Position numbers and translations under genes: made by a program. From the NCBI GenBank assembly GCA_025462865.1, contig JAOAPI010000084.1:54039-118038 (forward strand): a DNA stretch of 64,000 bases. Direction: 5' to 3'. The notes under the pieces are model-generated. The model saw only the letters and a list, made by a program, of their open reading frames with translations, did no database searches and was not told the DNA's origin. This DNA is from Candidatus Sulfotelmatobacter sp. Lineage in GTDB: Bacteria; Acidobacteriota; Terriglobia; Terriglobales; Acidobacteriaceae. This document shows positions 1 to 9,297 of the stretch, piece after piece (the stretch's first letter is position 1; each line of letters begins with the position of its first letter).

Positions 1-1842
1 TCCGAGAACGGCATTGGCCGCGATCGAGTCCAGTTTATGGGATTGGGCCTGCACTACGCCGATGTTCATGCTGATCGCGGCGAGGATTTGGCCCACGCTG
101 TCATGCAGTTCCCGAGCTAATCTCCTTCGTTCTTCATCCTGCACTTTCATGAGGCGAGCCGAAAGGTCACGCAGACTTTCGTTGGCGGTCTTAAGTTCCG
201 TGGTTCTTTCCTGTACCCTGGCTTCCAGGTGGTCTCGCGCGTCACTGAGGGATTGCAGCAGTTGACGTTGCTCGTCGATATTGGTATTGGTGCCAAACCA
301 GCGCGTGACATTCCCTTCTGGATCGCGAAAGGGACTTACCCGGGTGAGGAACCAGCGGAATCGCCGGTCGGCGCCACGAATGGGGAACTCCATCTCAAAG
401 GGAGTTCCGGTCCGAACCGATTCAGCCCATCGTTCTGTGACGAGCGGAAGCATCTTCGGATCGTGCACCAATTTCCAGCCCTCTCCTTCCATCTGATCGA
501 AGGTCGTGCCGGTGTATTCATACCACCCGCGGTTAAACCAAAAAATGTGGCCGTCCGAATCGGCCATCCAAGCCAGCTGGGGGATTGAATTTGCCAGTGC
601 GCGAAGTTCTTCTTCACTGCGGCGCAATTTCTCTTCGTCCGCTTTTCGGGCTGTGACGTCGCGCGTTACCGCAAGTTGCACCGTTCTGCCGGAGGAAGGA
701 TCCTGCATAGGCACGGCGTGGGTTTCCATCCACCGCGGCGTCCCCTTGAGTCCAATAATCTGAAACTCGAATTGTCCGTTATTTCCCTTGCAGACGCTCT
801 CGTTGAATTCGATGAACTTCTCGCGAAATTCCGGCGCGATGAGCGAGTAAACACTTTGCCCAATGACGTCAGTCTCGCAACCGGCCTCCACCATTCCGCA
901 ACCAGCGGAATTCATCGCCAGCAGCGTGCCGTCCGGACCAACCACCTTCACACATTCGGGGGTGGCCTGCACGATGGCGCGGAAACGTTCTTCGCTCTCG
1001 CGCAATGCCTTCTCCGCAACCTTGCGTGAGGTGATGTCCTCAATCACGCCCACATAACGCTGCGGTTTACCAGCGGCATCCTTTAGCAAGTTAACCGTCG
1101 TCAGACTCCAAACCGAACTGCCATCCTTGCGCACGTAACGCTTTTCGTAGGCCAGGTACGAGATCTCGCCAGCGAGCAGGCGACTGGTGTTCAAACGGGT
1201 TCTCTCCAGGTCATCGGCATGCGTGACATCCAGAAAACTTAAATTCCGCAGTTCCTCAATGGAGTAACCGAGAATGTCAGAAAACTTCTGGTTCGCCTCC
1301 AGGAACTGGCCTTCGAGAGATCCCATGGCGATGCCCACTGCAGCCTGATTGAACATAGCGCGCAATCGTTCGGCATTTTCCCGCAAGGTTTCTGCCGCTC
1401 GCTTCTGTTCGGTGATGTCTAGAAAATAAACTGAAAGGCCGTCTCTCGCGGGATACGCGCGAACCTGAAACCAGGAGTTCAGCGGCGGATAGAAAGTATC
1501 GAACTCAATCTTTACTTTCTCGGTCACGGCGCGGCGAAAGTTCTTTTCCACAGGAGTGCCGACAAGATCTGGAAATTCCAGCCAGTAGTTCTTGCCGAGA
1601 AGAGTCGCCCGCGACTTGTTCAGCGGCTTGAAAATTTCCTCTGCCTGCGGATTCACGTAAGTGAGGCGCCAATCCTTATCGAATACGATAAACGCGTCGG
1701 AGATGCTCTCCAGGATGTTGGTGATGCGTTCGTTGGACTCGCGAAGTTCGCGCTCCGCCCGCTCCCGGGCCAGAAAAACGGCCTGGGCATTTTGCAGGGT
1801 GACCGAACGCAAGAGTCTCTGTTCGTTTTCGTCTGGTAGCAT
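1..1842 (-). CDS. Multi-PAS sensor histidine kinase, HisKA_3 type (C-terminus cut off by window edge)
   Basis: This frame is open from an ATG at 1842 to the window edge (614 codons), so the ORF track does not list it. My translation of the minus strand shows four consecutive PAS/PAC modules (about residues 40-155, 165-285, 290-410 and 415-535), a charged helical linker, and the dimerisation motif LARELHDSVGQ near residue 575. Its His (about H580) is the likely phosphorylation site. The HELHD-like motif is that of NarL-type kinases (HisKA_3), so the missing C-terminus should be a HATPase_c domain and the partner a LuxR-type regulator, neither visible here. No membrane segment is seen, so it is probably a cytosolic sensor. 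The start codon directly abuts the stop of the upstream methyltransferase (TAAATG), suggesting translational coupling. Confidence 0.9.
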   Translation of the reverse strand, partial: MLPDENEQRLLRSVTLQNAQAVFLARERAERELRESNERITNILESISDAFIVFDKDWRLTYVNPQAEEIFKPLNKSRATLLGKNYWLEFPDLVGTPVEKNFRRAVTEKVKIEFDTFYPPLNSWFQVRAYPARDGLSVYFLDITEQKRAAETLRENAERLRAMFNQAAVGIAMGSLEGQFLEANQKFSDILGYSIEELRNLSFLDVTHADDLERTRLNTSRLLAGEISYLAYEKRYVRKDGSSVWSLTTVNLLKDAAGKPQRYVGVIEDITSRKVAEKALRESEERFRAIVQATPECVKVVGPDGTLLAMNSAGCGMVEAGCETDVIGQSVYSLIAPEFREKFIEFNESVCKGNNGQFEFQIIGLKGTPRWMETHAVPMQDPSSGRTVQLAVTRDVTARKADEEKLRRSEEELRALANSIPQLAWMADSDGHIFWFNRGWYEYTGTTFDQMEGEGWKLVHDPKMLPLVTERWAESVRTGTPFEMEFPIRGADRRFRWFLTRVSPFRDPEGNVTRWFGTNTNIDEQRQLLQSLSDARDHLEARVQERTTELKTANESLRDLSARLMKVQDEERRRLARELHDSVGQILAAISMNIGVVQAQSHKLDSIAANAVLG

Positions 1843-2907
1843 TTAGCGGTTTCCGAGAATGTTCTCAGCCAGATGAGTGCCTTCCACACGGGCCTTAATC
1901 TTTGCAAACGCCGTTTCACGGGTCGTTGATGTGTCATCGCTGAACGGCGCGAACCCGCAATCGTCAGTCGTGCCTAGCTGTTCGAGCGGAATATATTCCG
2001 CGGCTTCGAGCACCCGGTCACGGACTTCCTCGGGGGTATCAACGTGAGGGTCGATAGGGGAAACTACGCCCACAAACGCCCGCTGGTCTGGCTTAAGGTA
2101 TTGCCGAATAATCTTCAGCACCCTCTTGCGATCTCTTTCTCCCGCCAGCGCGATGTAGAAATTTCCTGCGCGCAATTCGAACAGACTGGGCAGGAGGTCG
2201 GCGTAATCAACATCAGCGCTATGAGTCGAGTCGCGGTCGCCACCGGGACAGGTATGCACTCCGATCCGTTTACGTTCTTCGGTCGAGAACCGCGACAGCG
2301 CTAGATTGTTCAGCCCAATGAAGCTATTTAGTAGACTACCAGATGGATCGAGCTTTACTGCCAGTCGTCCCTCCGTAAAATCGATCTGCACTTTGTGAGC
2401 GCCCTTCTCGAAACACCTTCGAATCTCTATTTCATGCTCGTGCAATAGATCGTCGATAAAGTCCTGGCGTGAGTAACCGGGAATGTCTTCTGCCGGGTAC
2501 ATAAGGCTGAGTGCGGAGGGGGAGATAACCGCTTGTTTTAGAGGCAGATGCGCGTAGCGCTTGGCCGTGTCCAGGTAGCGATCCGCATAGACTTTGTAGC
2601 GGAATGGACCAGTTGTAAGCCTCGGCATCCGGCGAACGTGACCGGCGGAAAAAGGAATTTTGAAGCCGTCCGGCGCCGTGTTCGGTAGCCCATGCACCGA
2701 ATAGGTCCAGAAGTTGTGGTACTTGCGCTGTTCTCCATCCGTAACAATGGGCGAGCCTGTTGCTTCAAACTGTTCAATCGTGTCACGAATCGATTCTTCA
2801 TAAAGCGGGTTCAATTTCGGGTCCGCGAAGTCTCGGGCCATGGCAATGGCCTCAATCAACTCAACGGGTCTCGGAATGCTTCCAATGGGTTCAGTCGGGA
2901 TCTTCAT
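1843..2907 (-). CDS. Cobalamin-independent methionine synthase (MetE C-domain)-like methyltransferase
   Basis: The protein of about 354 aa resembles the C-terminal catalytic barrel of MetE (UROD/MetE-like fold). It starts with the PTEPIGSIPRP segment typical of stand-alone members. Probable zinc ligands are visible: HTC in HTCPGGD and a later Cys in DDCGFAPFSDD. Full-length MetE is about 750 aa with two barrels; this is the single-barrel form. Such proteins move methyl or alkyl groups onto a thiol such as homocysteine, but the physiological methyl donor of the short forms is often unknown, so I do not give a gene symbol. The track start (2958) and Met codons at 2934 and 2907 are all possible; 2907 fits the usual family N-terminus. 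It lies immediately upstream of the PAS kinase and is probably co-transcribed with it. Confidence 0.85.
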   Translation of the reverse strand: MKIPTEPIGSIPRPVELIEAIAMARDFADPKLNPLYEESIRDTIEQFEATGSPIVTDGEQRKYHNFWTYSVHGLPNTAPDGFKIPFSAGHVRRMPRLTTGPFRYKVYADRYLDTAKRYAHLPLKQAVISPSALSLMYPAEDIPGYSRQDFIDDLLHEHEIEIRRCFEKGAHKVQIDFTEGRLAVKLDPSGSLLNSFIGLNNLALSRFSTEERKRIGVHTCPGGDRDSTHSADVDYADLLPSLFELRAGNFYIALAGERDRKRVLKIIRQYLKPDQRAFVGVVSPIDPHVDTPEEVRDRVLEAAEYIPLEQLGTTDDCGFAPFSDDTSTTRETAFAKIKARVEGTHLAENILGNR

Positions 2908-2958
2908 AAGATTAAGTTCTAGTCCACTTGCCATTTGATTCCCGTCGGCAGTCCACAA

Positions 2959-3427
2959 TCTTTCCTAATCCGAATTTATGTACCGTCTTTCGACTCGAGG
3001 CACACGTTGGAATTCCGTAGGCCATTTATCCCTTTATTAAGAATAGCTTGTGCCGCTTACCGTTAGCACCAGCTGGATGCTCTTTCGCAGGCCGGCGAGT
3101 TCTTCCGCAGACTCTCCGACCCCAGGCTAGTCCAAGGTAAAGACAAAATCCTTTATACGACGATATGCTTCAATACGGTATTCACTGTATGCGCCGCCGG
3201 TTTCGTGCCACAAAGTACGATAGGAGACCCGAAATGGAAGGACGTGGCGCCCGCCTGATAATGCAGGTTCGGAGCCTTCGGCTGAGCCGTTCATGACCCG
3301 ACAAAGGCCAACAAGAACCTAGTCCAAAGACGCGCAATGGGATGCAAGAGGGGCGAAGTTTGCGTTTGAGTAGGAAAGGGTGAACACACGAGGAGCGAGC
3401 TGTCCGGGATACAGTTTCGGATCGTTA
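2959..3427. other. Intergenic stretch without a recognisable gene
   Basis: About 470 bases lie between the methyltransferase and the REC-TonB gene. I find no convincing ORF with a ribosome binding site, no tRNA and no clear terminator. A short GC-rich stretch near 3270-3290 could form a small hairpin. It should hold the promoter of the methyltransferase-kinase pair. Confidence 0.5.
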
Positions 3428-5113
3428 CTATTTAGGGAGTTTGAAATTCACAGTGATCTGCGTCTGAATCTCAACCGGCTCACCGTTCAGCAAATAAGGC
3501 TTGTATTTCCATTGTTTCACCGCATCGACTGCGGCATGCGAAAGCTGCGGGTCCCCATGAAGGACGGATACCGTAGAGATATCGCCATTCTTCGAAATCG
3601 TTGCCATAAGCTGTACTCCGCCTTCCACCCGCAGCCGCAGGGCATTCGCCGGATATTTTGGTTGCACTTTTTTCACCAGGAGCCCTTGCGAAACTCCCTG
3701 CGACACGCTCAGCGTCTGTAGTACCGGAGTCGGAGCTTTGCTTTGGCTGTCTATCAGATTGGGCAGGCCTCCGCCATTTCCCGCAGGAGCGATGCCGGTC
3801 AGGCTCAAAGCCGGAGCCTCGTTGGTTGCTGAGGATTTAGTCCCCGATCGCGAAGGGTTATTTTTGATCACGATCGGTTCCGCTTCTTCCTTGGTGGCTG
3901 GAGCTTTGTTTTCCGGAGCTTTGTTTTCCGCCACAGACGAAGGCGAAGGTTTCGACGATTCCGTCGTGGTGACCTTGCTGGAATGAGCTGGCGCTTTCTC
4001 TGGAGTCGCCGATGTTGAGAAGTCAGGAGCAGAAACTTGAGCACTGGGAGCCGGTTTTGGTACCTGCGGAATTGCCGCCGTTGTTTTCACCGGCGATTCG
4101 ATCGCGGGAACTGGCACACTCGTATTATCTTTCGATTGACCCCAGTGCATCCAGGCTAGGTAACTGCCCACTGCAATCAGCACAATCGCGGCCGCCACTG
4201 CCAGCAGGATTTTCTTGGTTCCGGCGCCGGTAGATTCTGTGTCGCTGCCGATTGTCCCGCCAAAAGTGAACGTGGGCGCAGGCGCGGACGTTCCATAGGT
4301 CGAGGCAGCGTTTCCTTTGAGGTCCGCGGCTTTTTCGCTGACTTCGCTTCGCGGCGAAACTTTTGACGGCGTGTCTTCCGCGACAGCTTTCGGATCGCGA
4401 GCTGGAGCAGGAGCGCTGGCAGAGCCTTGTCCGAAGCCCGCCCGGCTCGGTGCTGATTCGGGCACATAAGGTTTCGCGGGAGCAGGTTCCGCGATTTTCG
4501 GCGAAGCGCTTTGCTTGCTACGTCCTTCGACGGACTCATCTCGGGTCGCAACGATATCGATCGGATCTGCGGCCGGGACGCTTGTCGACCCTTGCGCTGT
4601 GACGTTGGAGCGCTCGGGTGCGGTCAGAGGAAAGGTTGGAACTTTAGGATACGAGACGTCTACGCTAGGAATTGCGTTTCGCGAAGGTTCTGCGGAAGCA
4701 GTCGCGTCTGGCTTCGTGGGAGCCGGTGCTGTCTTTGGCACTTCATTCTTGCGCAATAGTCCGCGGGCAACGCGTAGTGTGCCTTTTGCCTGCTCCAAAT
4801 TAATGGGTTTGGTGAGAACCAGGTTTGCGCCAATGCGAAAAGCCTTTGCGACTCCCGCCTGCCCCTCAACCACGGCGACCGCCAGAGAAGACTGATTGGC
4901 GCCTGTGTTGCGTGCACTCTTGAAGAGCAGCGTAGCATTCTGCTCGTTATCGCAGTCGACCACAACCGCATCGAAGTGCTCGCCCATCAACTTCTTAACG
5001 GCAGCGAAGGGTTCGGTGCAGGGAGTGACGGCGAAGTCAAGCTCGCTTAGAACTTGCGTTACGCTGCGAGCCGTCTTCTCATCAGGACAGAAGAGGAGTG
5101 CTTGATAACCCAT
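3428..5113 (-). CDS. Receiver-like domain / transmembrane / TonB C-terminal fusion protein
   Basis: This 561-aa protein has three parts. Residues 1-120 look like a response-regulator receiver: an acidic pair (D11, E12), an Asp at D53 in VVVDCDNE, and a Lys-Pro at K102-P103. Next comes a long Pro/Ala/Ser/Lys-rich linker, interrupted near residue 300 by one hydrophobic helix preceded by two lysines. The C-terminal 85 residues are a TonB_C domain (VQPKYPANALR, GDISTVSVLHGDP, VKQWKYKPY). The topology implies a cytosolic receiver and a periplasmic TonB domain. Classical TonB has only a short cytosolic N-terminus, so a receiver there suggests energy transduction to outer-membrane receptors under signalling control. 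That is inference; the receiver may be non-phosphorylated. No exbB or exbD is in the window. The gene stands alone. Confidence 0.85.
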   Translation of the reverse strand: MGYQALLFCPDEKTARSVTQVLSELDFAVTPCTEPFAAVKKLMGEHFDAVVVDCDNEQNATLLFKSARNTGANQSSLAVAVVEGQAGVAKAFRIGANLVLTKPINLEQAKGTLRVARGLLRKNEVPKTAPAPTKPDATASAEPSRNAIPSVDVSYPKVPTFPLTAPERSNVTAQGSTSVPAADPIDIVATRDESVEGRSKQSASPKIAEPAPAKPYVPESAPSRAGFGQGSASAPAPARDPKAVAEDTPSKVSPRSEVSEKAADLKGNAASTYGTSAPAPTFTFGGTIGSDTESTGAGTKKILLAVAAAIVLIAVGSYLAWMHWGQSKDNTSVPVPAIESPVKTTAAIPQVPKPAPSAQVSAPDFSTSATPEKAPAHSSKVTTTESSKPSPSSVAENKAPENKAPATKEEAEPIVIKNNPSRSGTKSSATNEAPALSLTGIAPAGNGGGLPNLIDSQSKAPTPVLQTLSVSQGVSQGLLVKKVQPKYPANALRLRVEGGVQLMATISKNGDISTVSVLHGDPQLSHAAVDAVKQWKYKPYLLNGEPVEIQTQITVNFKLPK

Positions 5114-5241
5114 ATTAAAGTCATCGTAGGTACACCCGTAAGGCGCATCAAGTTACGGTAGTAATTCCATGGAAGCGTGTTTTCCCTTGCCAGACTTGGG
5201 GTTTCGGGCTTTCCAAATTCGGGTCGCGCCTTGCGAATAGA

Positions 5242-5850
5242 ATGCGTGTGATGCGCATCCCTCTCTGGCTGAAGATCGTTTGGACGGTGTGGGTGATTGT
5301 CTGGATGCCGATCTACGCGCGCCAATATGGCCCGCAGAATTTTCTGTACTTCTGCGATCTCGGAAATCTTTTCATCGCCGCCGGTCTCTGGCTGGAAAGT
5401 CCGCTCATATTTTCCTGGCAAGCAACTTCACTTCTATTGTTCCAGAGCTTATTCACCATCGATTTGGTGATTGCCCTGTTCAGCGGAAGGCACTTTATTG
5501 GTGGAACGGAATACATGTTCGATCCGCAGATTAGCTTGTGGATCCGCCTGTTAAGCCTTTTTCACGCGGTGACACCGCCATTGCTGCTTTGGGCAATTTG
5601 GCGTTTGGGTTACGACGAACGAGGCTGGAAGTATCAAACGCTGACTACGTGGATTGTGGTGCCGGTGAATTATTTCTGGCGCCCGCAATATGATGTGAAC
5701 TGGGCGCGTGGCCCGTTTTTTCACGAGCAACATGTATTGCCCGGACTCTTATACCTGCTGCTCTACCTCATTCTGGTTCCCGCCCTGGTTTACTTTCCGA
5801 CTCACAAATTTCTTTCATGGCTCACGCAACGATGGCACGCAGCTCCCTAA
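5242..5850 (+). CDS. Polytopic inner-membrane protein of unknown function
   Basis: The 202-aa product is almost entirely hydrophobic, with about five or six membrane helices beginning at PLWLKIVWTVWVIVW. Charged and aromatic loops include GTEYMFDP and WKYQTLTTW. I recognise it only as a conserved membrane-associated protein without assigned activity. A second in-frame ATG at 5251 is an alternative start; neither has a strong Shine-Dalgarno sequence. It is divergent from the REC-TonB gene and converges on the MscS gene. The two convergent stop codons physically overlap in the tetranucleotide CTAA. Confidence 0.75.
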   Translation: MRVMRIPLWLKIVWTVWVIVWMPIYARQYGPQNFLYFCDLGNLFIAAGLWLESPLIFSWQATSLLLFQSLFTIDLVIALFSGRHFIGGTEYMFDPQISLWIRLLSLFHAVTPPLLLWAIWRLGYDERGWKYQTLTTWIVVPVNYFWRPQYDVNWARGPFFHEQHVLPGLLYLLLYLILVPALVYFPTHKFLSWLTQRWHAAP

Positions 5851-7637
5851 TCGTCTTTGCCAGTTTTTTGTCCTGCCTCATGGGTTTGGTTGCGCAGGGC
5901 GGATTCAGGCTGAGGATATTCGATTGATCCGCGCAAAGAAGAAATATGCTCGTCGGTGAAGTCGGGAAATGGCAACTGCTTGCCGTCACGCAATTCCGCT
6001 ACTTTTTTTACCGCTGCTTCGGCCTTCTCTTTTTCCAGTCCTGAGTCTCGACCCAGATAGAGAGTTTGGGATGGTAGGGCGAACGCCGTTCCAGAATCCT
6101 CCACCAGATGCATAATGCGTAGCAGTAGATCCTCGCGTACGGCGGCAAACTCGTTGAAATCCTGCGTCATTACGTAACAGACAAGTTCTACATTGATCGC
6201 ACTCGGGGCGAGCTCTATGAGCCGGACGCGAACCGTTTTGGTTTCGAGTTTAGGATGACTGTACAAAATCCGCCGGATTTCAGACAGCACGTAGCGCAAA
6301 TGGTCGGGAGTAGTTTCCGAGCGTAAACCAAGTACGGTTTTGAAAAGAATTTTGTCGCGGCGGCTCAGATTTTCAACATTAATGGTGGCGACCGTACCGT
6401 TCGGAATTGCCAGCAGCGTTCTTTCTTCCGTGCGCACGCGAGTCGAGCGCAGTCCAATATCTTCGACAGTACCCGTGCGATCTCCGAAGCGGCAAACATC
6501 GCCAACGCGGATCACTTCGTCGCCTAGAACGGAAACGCCCCCAAATAAATTTTCAATCGTCTTCTGCGCGCCGAAGCCAATTGCCAGGCCGCCAATTCCA
6601 AGGCCGGCGAGCGCCGTGCTCATATTGAAGCCGAGAATGCCGAAGATGGTGAATACGGCCATCACGAAGACCGCGGCTTTCACAACGCGCTCGCCCAGCA
6701 ACATCAGAGAACCCGTGCCGCTGTTGCCACGGGCTAACGCTCGATTCCGAACCCGCCGGAGGAACCAGCGAATCACGCGCCACAGAATCCAGTTCGCGCC
6801 AACCACGATGGCGACCGCTGTGAACTGAAAGTAGTAATGCTGTTGCAGCAGCGGCATGCCGAGATAGCCTGCCAGAACGCGGTGGACCAGGGTTCCGGCC
6901 AGTAGCCACTCCGGTCCCGAGACCGACCGCCACTGCACTAATGCCGCCTGCCCGTGGCTGCGCGCCCACCACCGCAAAGGAATTTGCAGCACCACTAACA
7001 GCAGCCATCCAGCGGCTGCCGCCATGGGAAGCATCACCAGCAATGCCAGCCACTGCCACAGCGGCATGCCAGCCAGTTCATGCTTAACCACCCACGCGGG
7101 TAATCGCGTTTCTACCCGGCGCGCCTGGATCTGGTCATAGAGTTCAGGGATTTTGCTCAGCGTCTCGGCGGAGAACAGCCAGATTCTTCCAACGTTGGGG
7201 TCGGAAACCCGAACCAGTTCCAGGTCCACCTCTGTGTGGCCGGACACCATGGTTCCCAGCTTCTGCCGGTCGGGCGCCACATCTTCCTGTGGAGTGCCTT
7301 CCGGCTGTCTGCTCGGTCGCAGGTTGCCCACAAATGCACGGTTCATCGCCACGTTCAACTTCATCGCCAGCGATTCACCCTGCGCCTGGCGGCGCGCCGG
7401 ACTCATCTGGAGATATTGCGCCGCAATGCCGAAGTTGCCCGATTGCGCTGCTTCGAGAAATCCGAAAACCGTTCCGGAGGGAGTTTCACGTCCCAGGGGG
7501 TCGTTCCCAGTTTTTCCGGGAGGATTTGCCGTTGCCTTTGGTTGCAGAATCTGACCGAGTTGGCTATGCGCGAGGGGCGGCAGGCAAACCGCGAGACCAA
7601 TAGTTAAAACAACGATGGCTCGTGAAAATGTACGCAT
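5847..7637 (-). CDS. MscS-family mechanosensitive ion channel
   Basis: The product (596 aa from the chosen start) has an N-terminal signal peptide ending near LAHSQ, a periplasmic segment of about 200 residues, several membrane helices, and the MscS pore and beta-domain core. Diagnostic stretches are GLGIGGLAIGFGAQKTIENLFGG (pore helix TM3 and its junction), VGDVCRFGDRTGTVEDIGLRSTRVRT and IPNGTV. It should act as a tension-gated channel protecting against osmotic downshock. The track start at 7826 would run into the lpd gene and has no signal peptide; the ATG at 7637 does. It lies downstream of aceE-aceF-lpd with a gap of about 160 bp, so it may be read from that operon or have its own promoter. 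Confidence 0.88.
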   Translation of the reverse strand: MRTFSRAIVVLTIGLAVCLPPLAHSQLGQILQPKATANPPGKTGNDPLGRETPSGTVFGFLEAAQSGNFGIAAQYLQMSPARRQAQGESLAMKLNVAMNRAFVGNLRPSRQPEGTPQEDVAPDRQKLGTMVSGHTEVDLELVRVSDPNVGRIWLFSAETLSKIPELYDQIQARRVETRLPAWVVKHELAGMPLWQWLALLVMLPMAAAAGWLLLVVLQIPLRWWARSHGQAALVQWRSVSGPEWLLAGTLVHRVLAGYLGMPLLQQHYYFQFTAVAIVVGANWILWRVIRWFLRRVRNRALARGNSGTGSLMLLGERVVKAAVFVMAVFTIFGILGFNMSTALAGLGIGGLAIGFGAQKTIENLFGGVSVLGDEVIRVGDVCRFGDRTGTVEDIGLRSTRVRTEERTLLAIPNGTVATINVENLSRRDKILFKTVLGLRSETTPDHLRYVLSEIRRILYSHPKLETKTVRVRLIELAPSAINVELVCYVMTQDFNEFAAVREDLLLRIMHLVEDSGTAFALPSQTLYLGRDSGLEKEKAEAAVKKVAELRDGKQLPFPDFTDEHISSLRGSIEYPQPESALRNQTHEAGQKTGKDD

Positions 7638-7800
7638 GAATTTTTTCTGCACGCCGGCTTCGTGGGGTCGCCCGAGCATCCTTGACGAACTCGGGTCAAA
7701 TGAAAAGTTTATTGTAGCGGAACGGTCGGGTGCGAACGAACTCACGCCTCGCGTGGCCGCCGCAGCCGCGTCGACGGGCATTCCAAACGTATTAACACAA

Positions 7801-9258
7801 TCATCCCCGCTTGGGCCTGAACACATGCGTGCTTGTTCCGAAGAAAACTTCGGCGGATTCCATCACCGTTTCCGAGAGTGTCGGATGCGGATGAATCGTC
7901 ATGGCCACGTCGCTGGCCAAGGCCGCCATTTCAATGGCGAGCACTCCTTCGGCGATCAGTTCCCCCGCTCCCGCGCCCACAATTCCCACACCCAACACGC
8001 GTTCCGTCTGCGGGTCGACGATTAACTTGGTCATTCCGTCGGGACGGTCAATCGTCACGGCGCGTCCTGATGCCCCCCAGGGAAACTTAGCAACTCTGAT
8101 TTCGCGCTTTTCTTTTTCAGCCTGCGTTTCCGTCAGGCCGCACCACGCAACCTCCGGATCAGTAAACACCACTGCAGGAATCGCATTGGGTTCGAACGCC
8201 ACTTTATGCCCGGCAATGGCTTCCACCGCGACTCGTCCTTCATGCGACGCTTTGTGCGCCAGCATAGGTTCGCCTACCACGTCGCCAATTGCGTAGATCG
8301 CTGGATCTGCCGTTTGCAGTTGCTTGTTGACCTCGATGAAGTGGCGCGAGTTGACCTGTACTTGCGTCTTTTCAAGCCCTGGAATCTCCGAGTTCGGTTT
8401 ACGTCCCACCGAAACCAGCACACGGTCAAAAGTCTTCTCCCGGTTATTCTCCTGCACTGACTGGCCTTCGAACTTCGCGCGTATTCCTGTTCCATCTTCC
8501 TTTAGCGAAGCGACAGTCGTGTTCAGCAGAATGCCCTCAAACATTTTCTCCAACCGCTTGTGCAGGGGCAGAACCAGATCGCGATCCGCCCCCGGCAGTA
8601 GCCCCGGTAACATTTCGACCACCGTCACGCGCGTGCCTAGCGCCGCATACACCGAACCTAATTCCAGACCGATATAACCGCCACCGACTACAAGAAGACT
8701 GCCTGGAATGTCTTCCAGATTTAGAGCCTCAGTCGAATCCATCATGCGCGGCGAATCCAGCTTAAGTGCGGGAATGATGGCAGGCCGCGAACCTGTCGCG
8801 AGAATGATTCGGTCAAAGGTTAATGTTGTTTCGCCAGCGTCTACTTTGGTAATTCGCAGGCTGTTTGAATTCTCAAACGCGGCGCGGCCCTGAATGTATT
8901 CCACCTTTCGCTGCTTGGAAAGCTGTCCCAGCCCGCCGGTAAGTTTCTTGACGACATTTTCCTTCCACCCACGCAACCGCGACAAATCGATCTTCGGGAC
9001 AGGGAACTCGATTCCCCAATTCTTGGCTTGCTGGGATTCCTCGATCAACTTGGCGACATGCAGCAGTGCCTTCGAAGGAATGCAACCGCGGTAGAGGCAA
9101 ACGCCGCCGGGATTCGCTTCCGGATCGATCAGAGTAACTTGGATGCCGAGATCTGCGGCGAGGAATGCGGCGGCGTATCCGCCCGGTCCAGCGCCTACTA
9201 CTGCGAGGCGCAGGTTGTTAGTTCGTTCGTTCGGCGGTTGGTTAAGAGGTTCGTTCAT
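7801..9258 (-). CDS. lpdA: Dihydrolipoyl dehydrogenase (E3 of pyruvate dehydrogenase)
   Basis: This 485-aa flavoprotein reoxidises dihydrolipoamide on the E2 subunit using NAD+. Visible are the N-terminal FAD-binding [11 protein letters not shown], the redox-active disulfide in [13 protein letters not shown], the NAD-binding [10 protein letters not shown], and the C-terminal catalytic His-Glu segment HPHPTLSE. Length is normal for the family. It is the third gene of a minus-strand operon whose first two genes encode E1 and E2, so it is the dedicated E3 of that complex. The gap to aceF is 39 bp. Confidence 0.95.
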   Translation of the reverse strand: MNEPLNQPPNERTNNLRLAVVGAGPGGYAAAFLAADLGIQVTLIDPEANPGGVCLYRGCIPSKALLHVAKLIEESQQAKNWGIEFPVPKIDLSRLRGWKENVVKKLTGGLGQLSKQRKVEYIQGRAAFENSNSLRITKVDAGETTLTFDRIILATGSRPAIIPALKLDSPRMMDSTEALNLEDIPGSLLVVGGGYIGLELGSVYAALGTRVTVVEMLPGLLPGADRDLVLPLHKRLEKMFEGILLNTTVASLKEDGTGIRAKFEGQSVQENNREKTFDRVLVSVGRKPNSEIPGLEKTQVQVNSRHFIEVNKQLQTADPAIYAIGDVVGEPMLAHKASHEGRVAVEAIAGHKVAFEPNAIPAVVFTDPEVAWCGLTETQAEKEKREIRVAKFPWGASGRAVTIDRPDGMTKLIVDPQTERVLGVGIVGAGAGELIAEGVLAIEMAALASDVAMTIHPHPTLSETVMESAEVFFGTSTHVFRPKRG

Positions 9259-9297
9259 GAAGTGGCTTTCTTTGGGATTGGTGCTTGCGCGCCGCCG

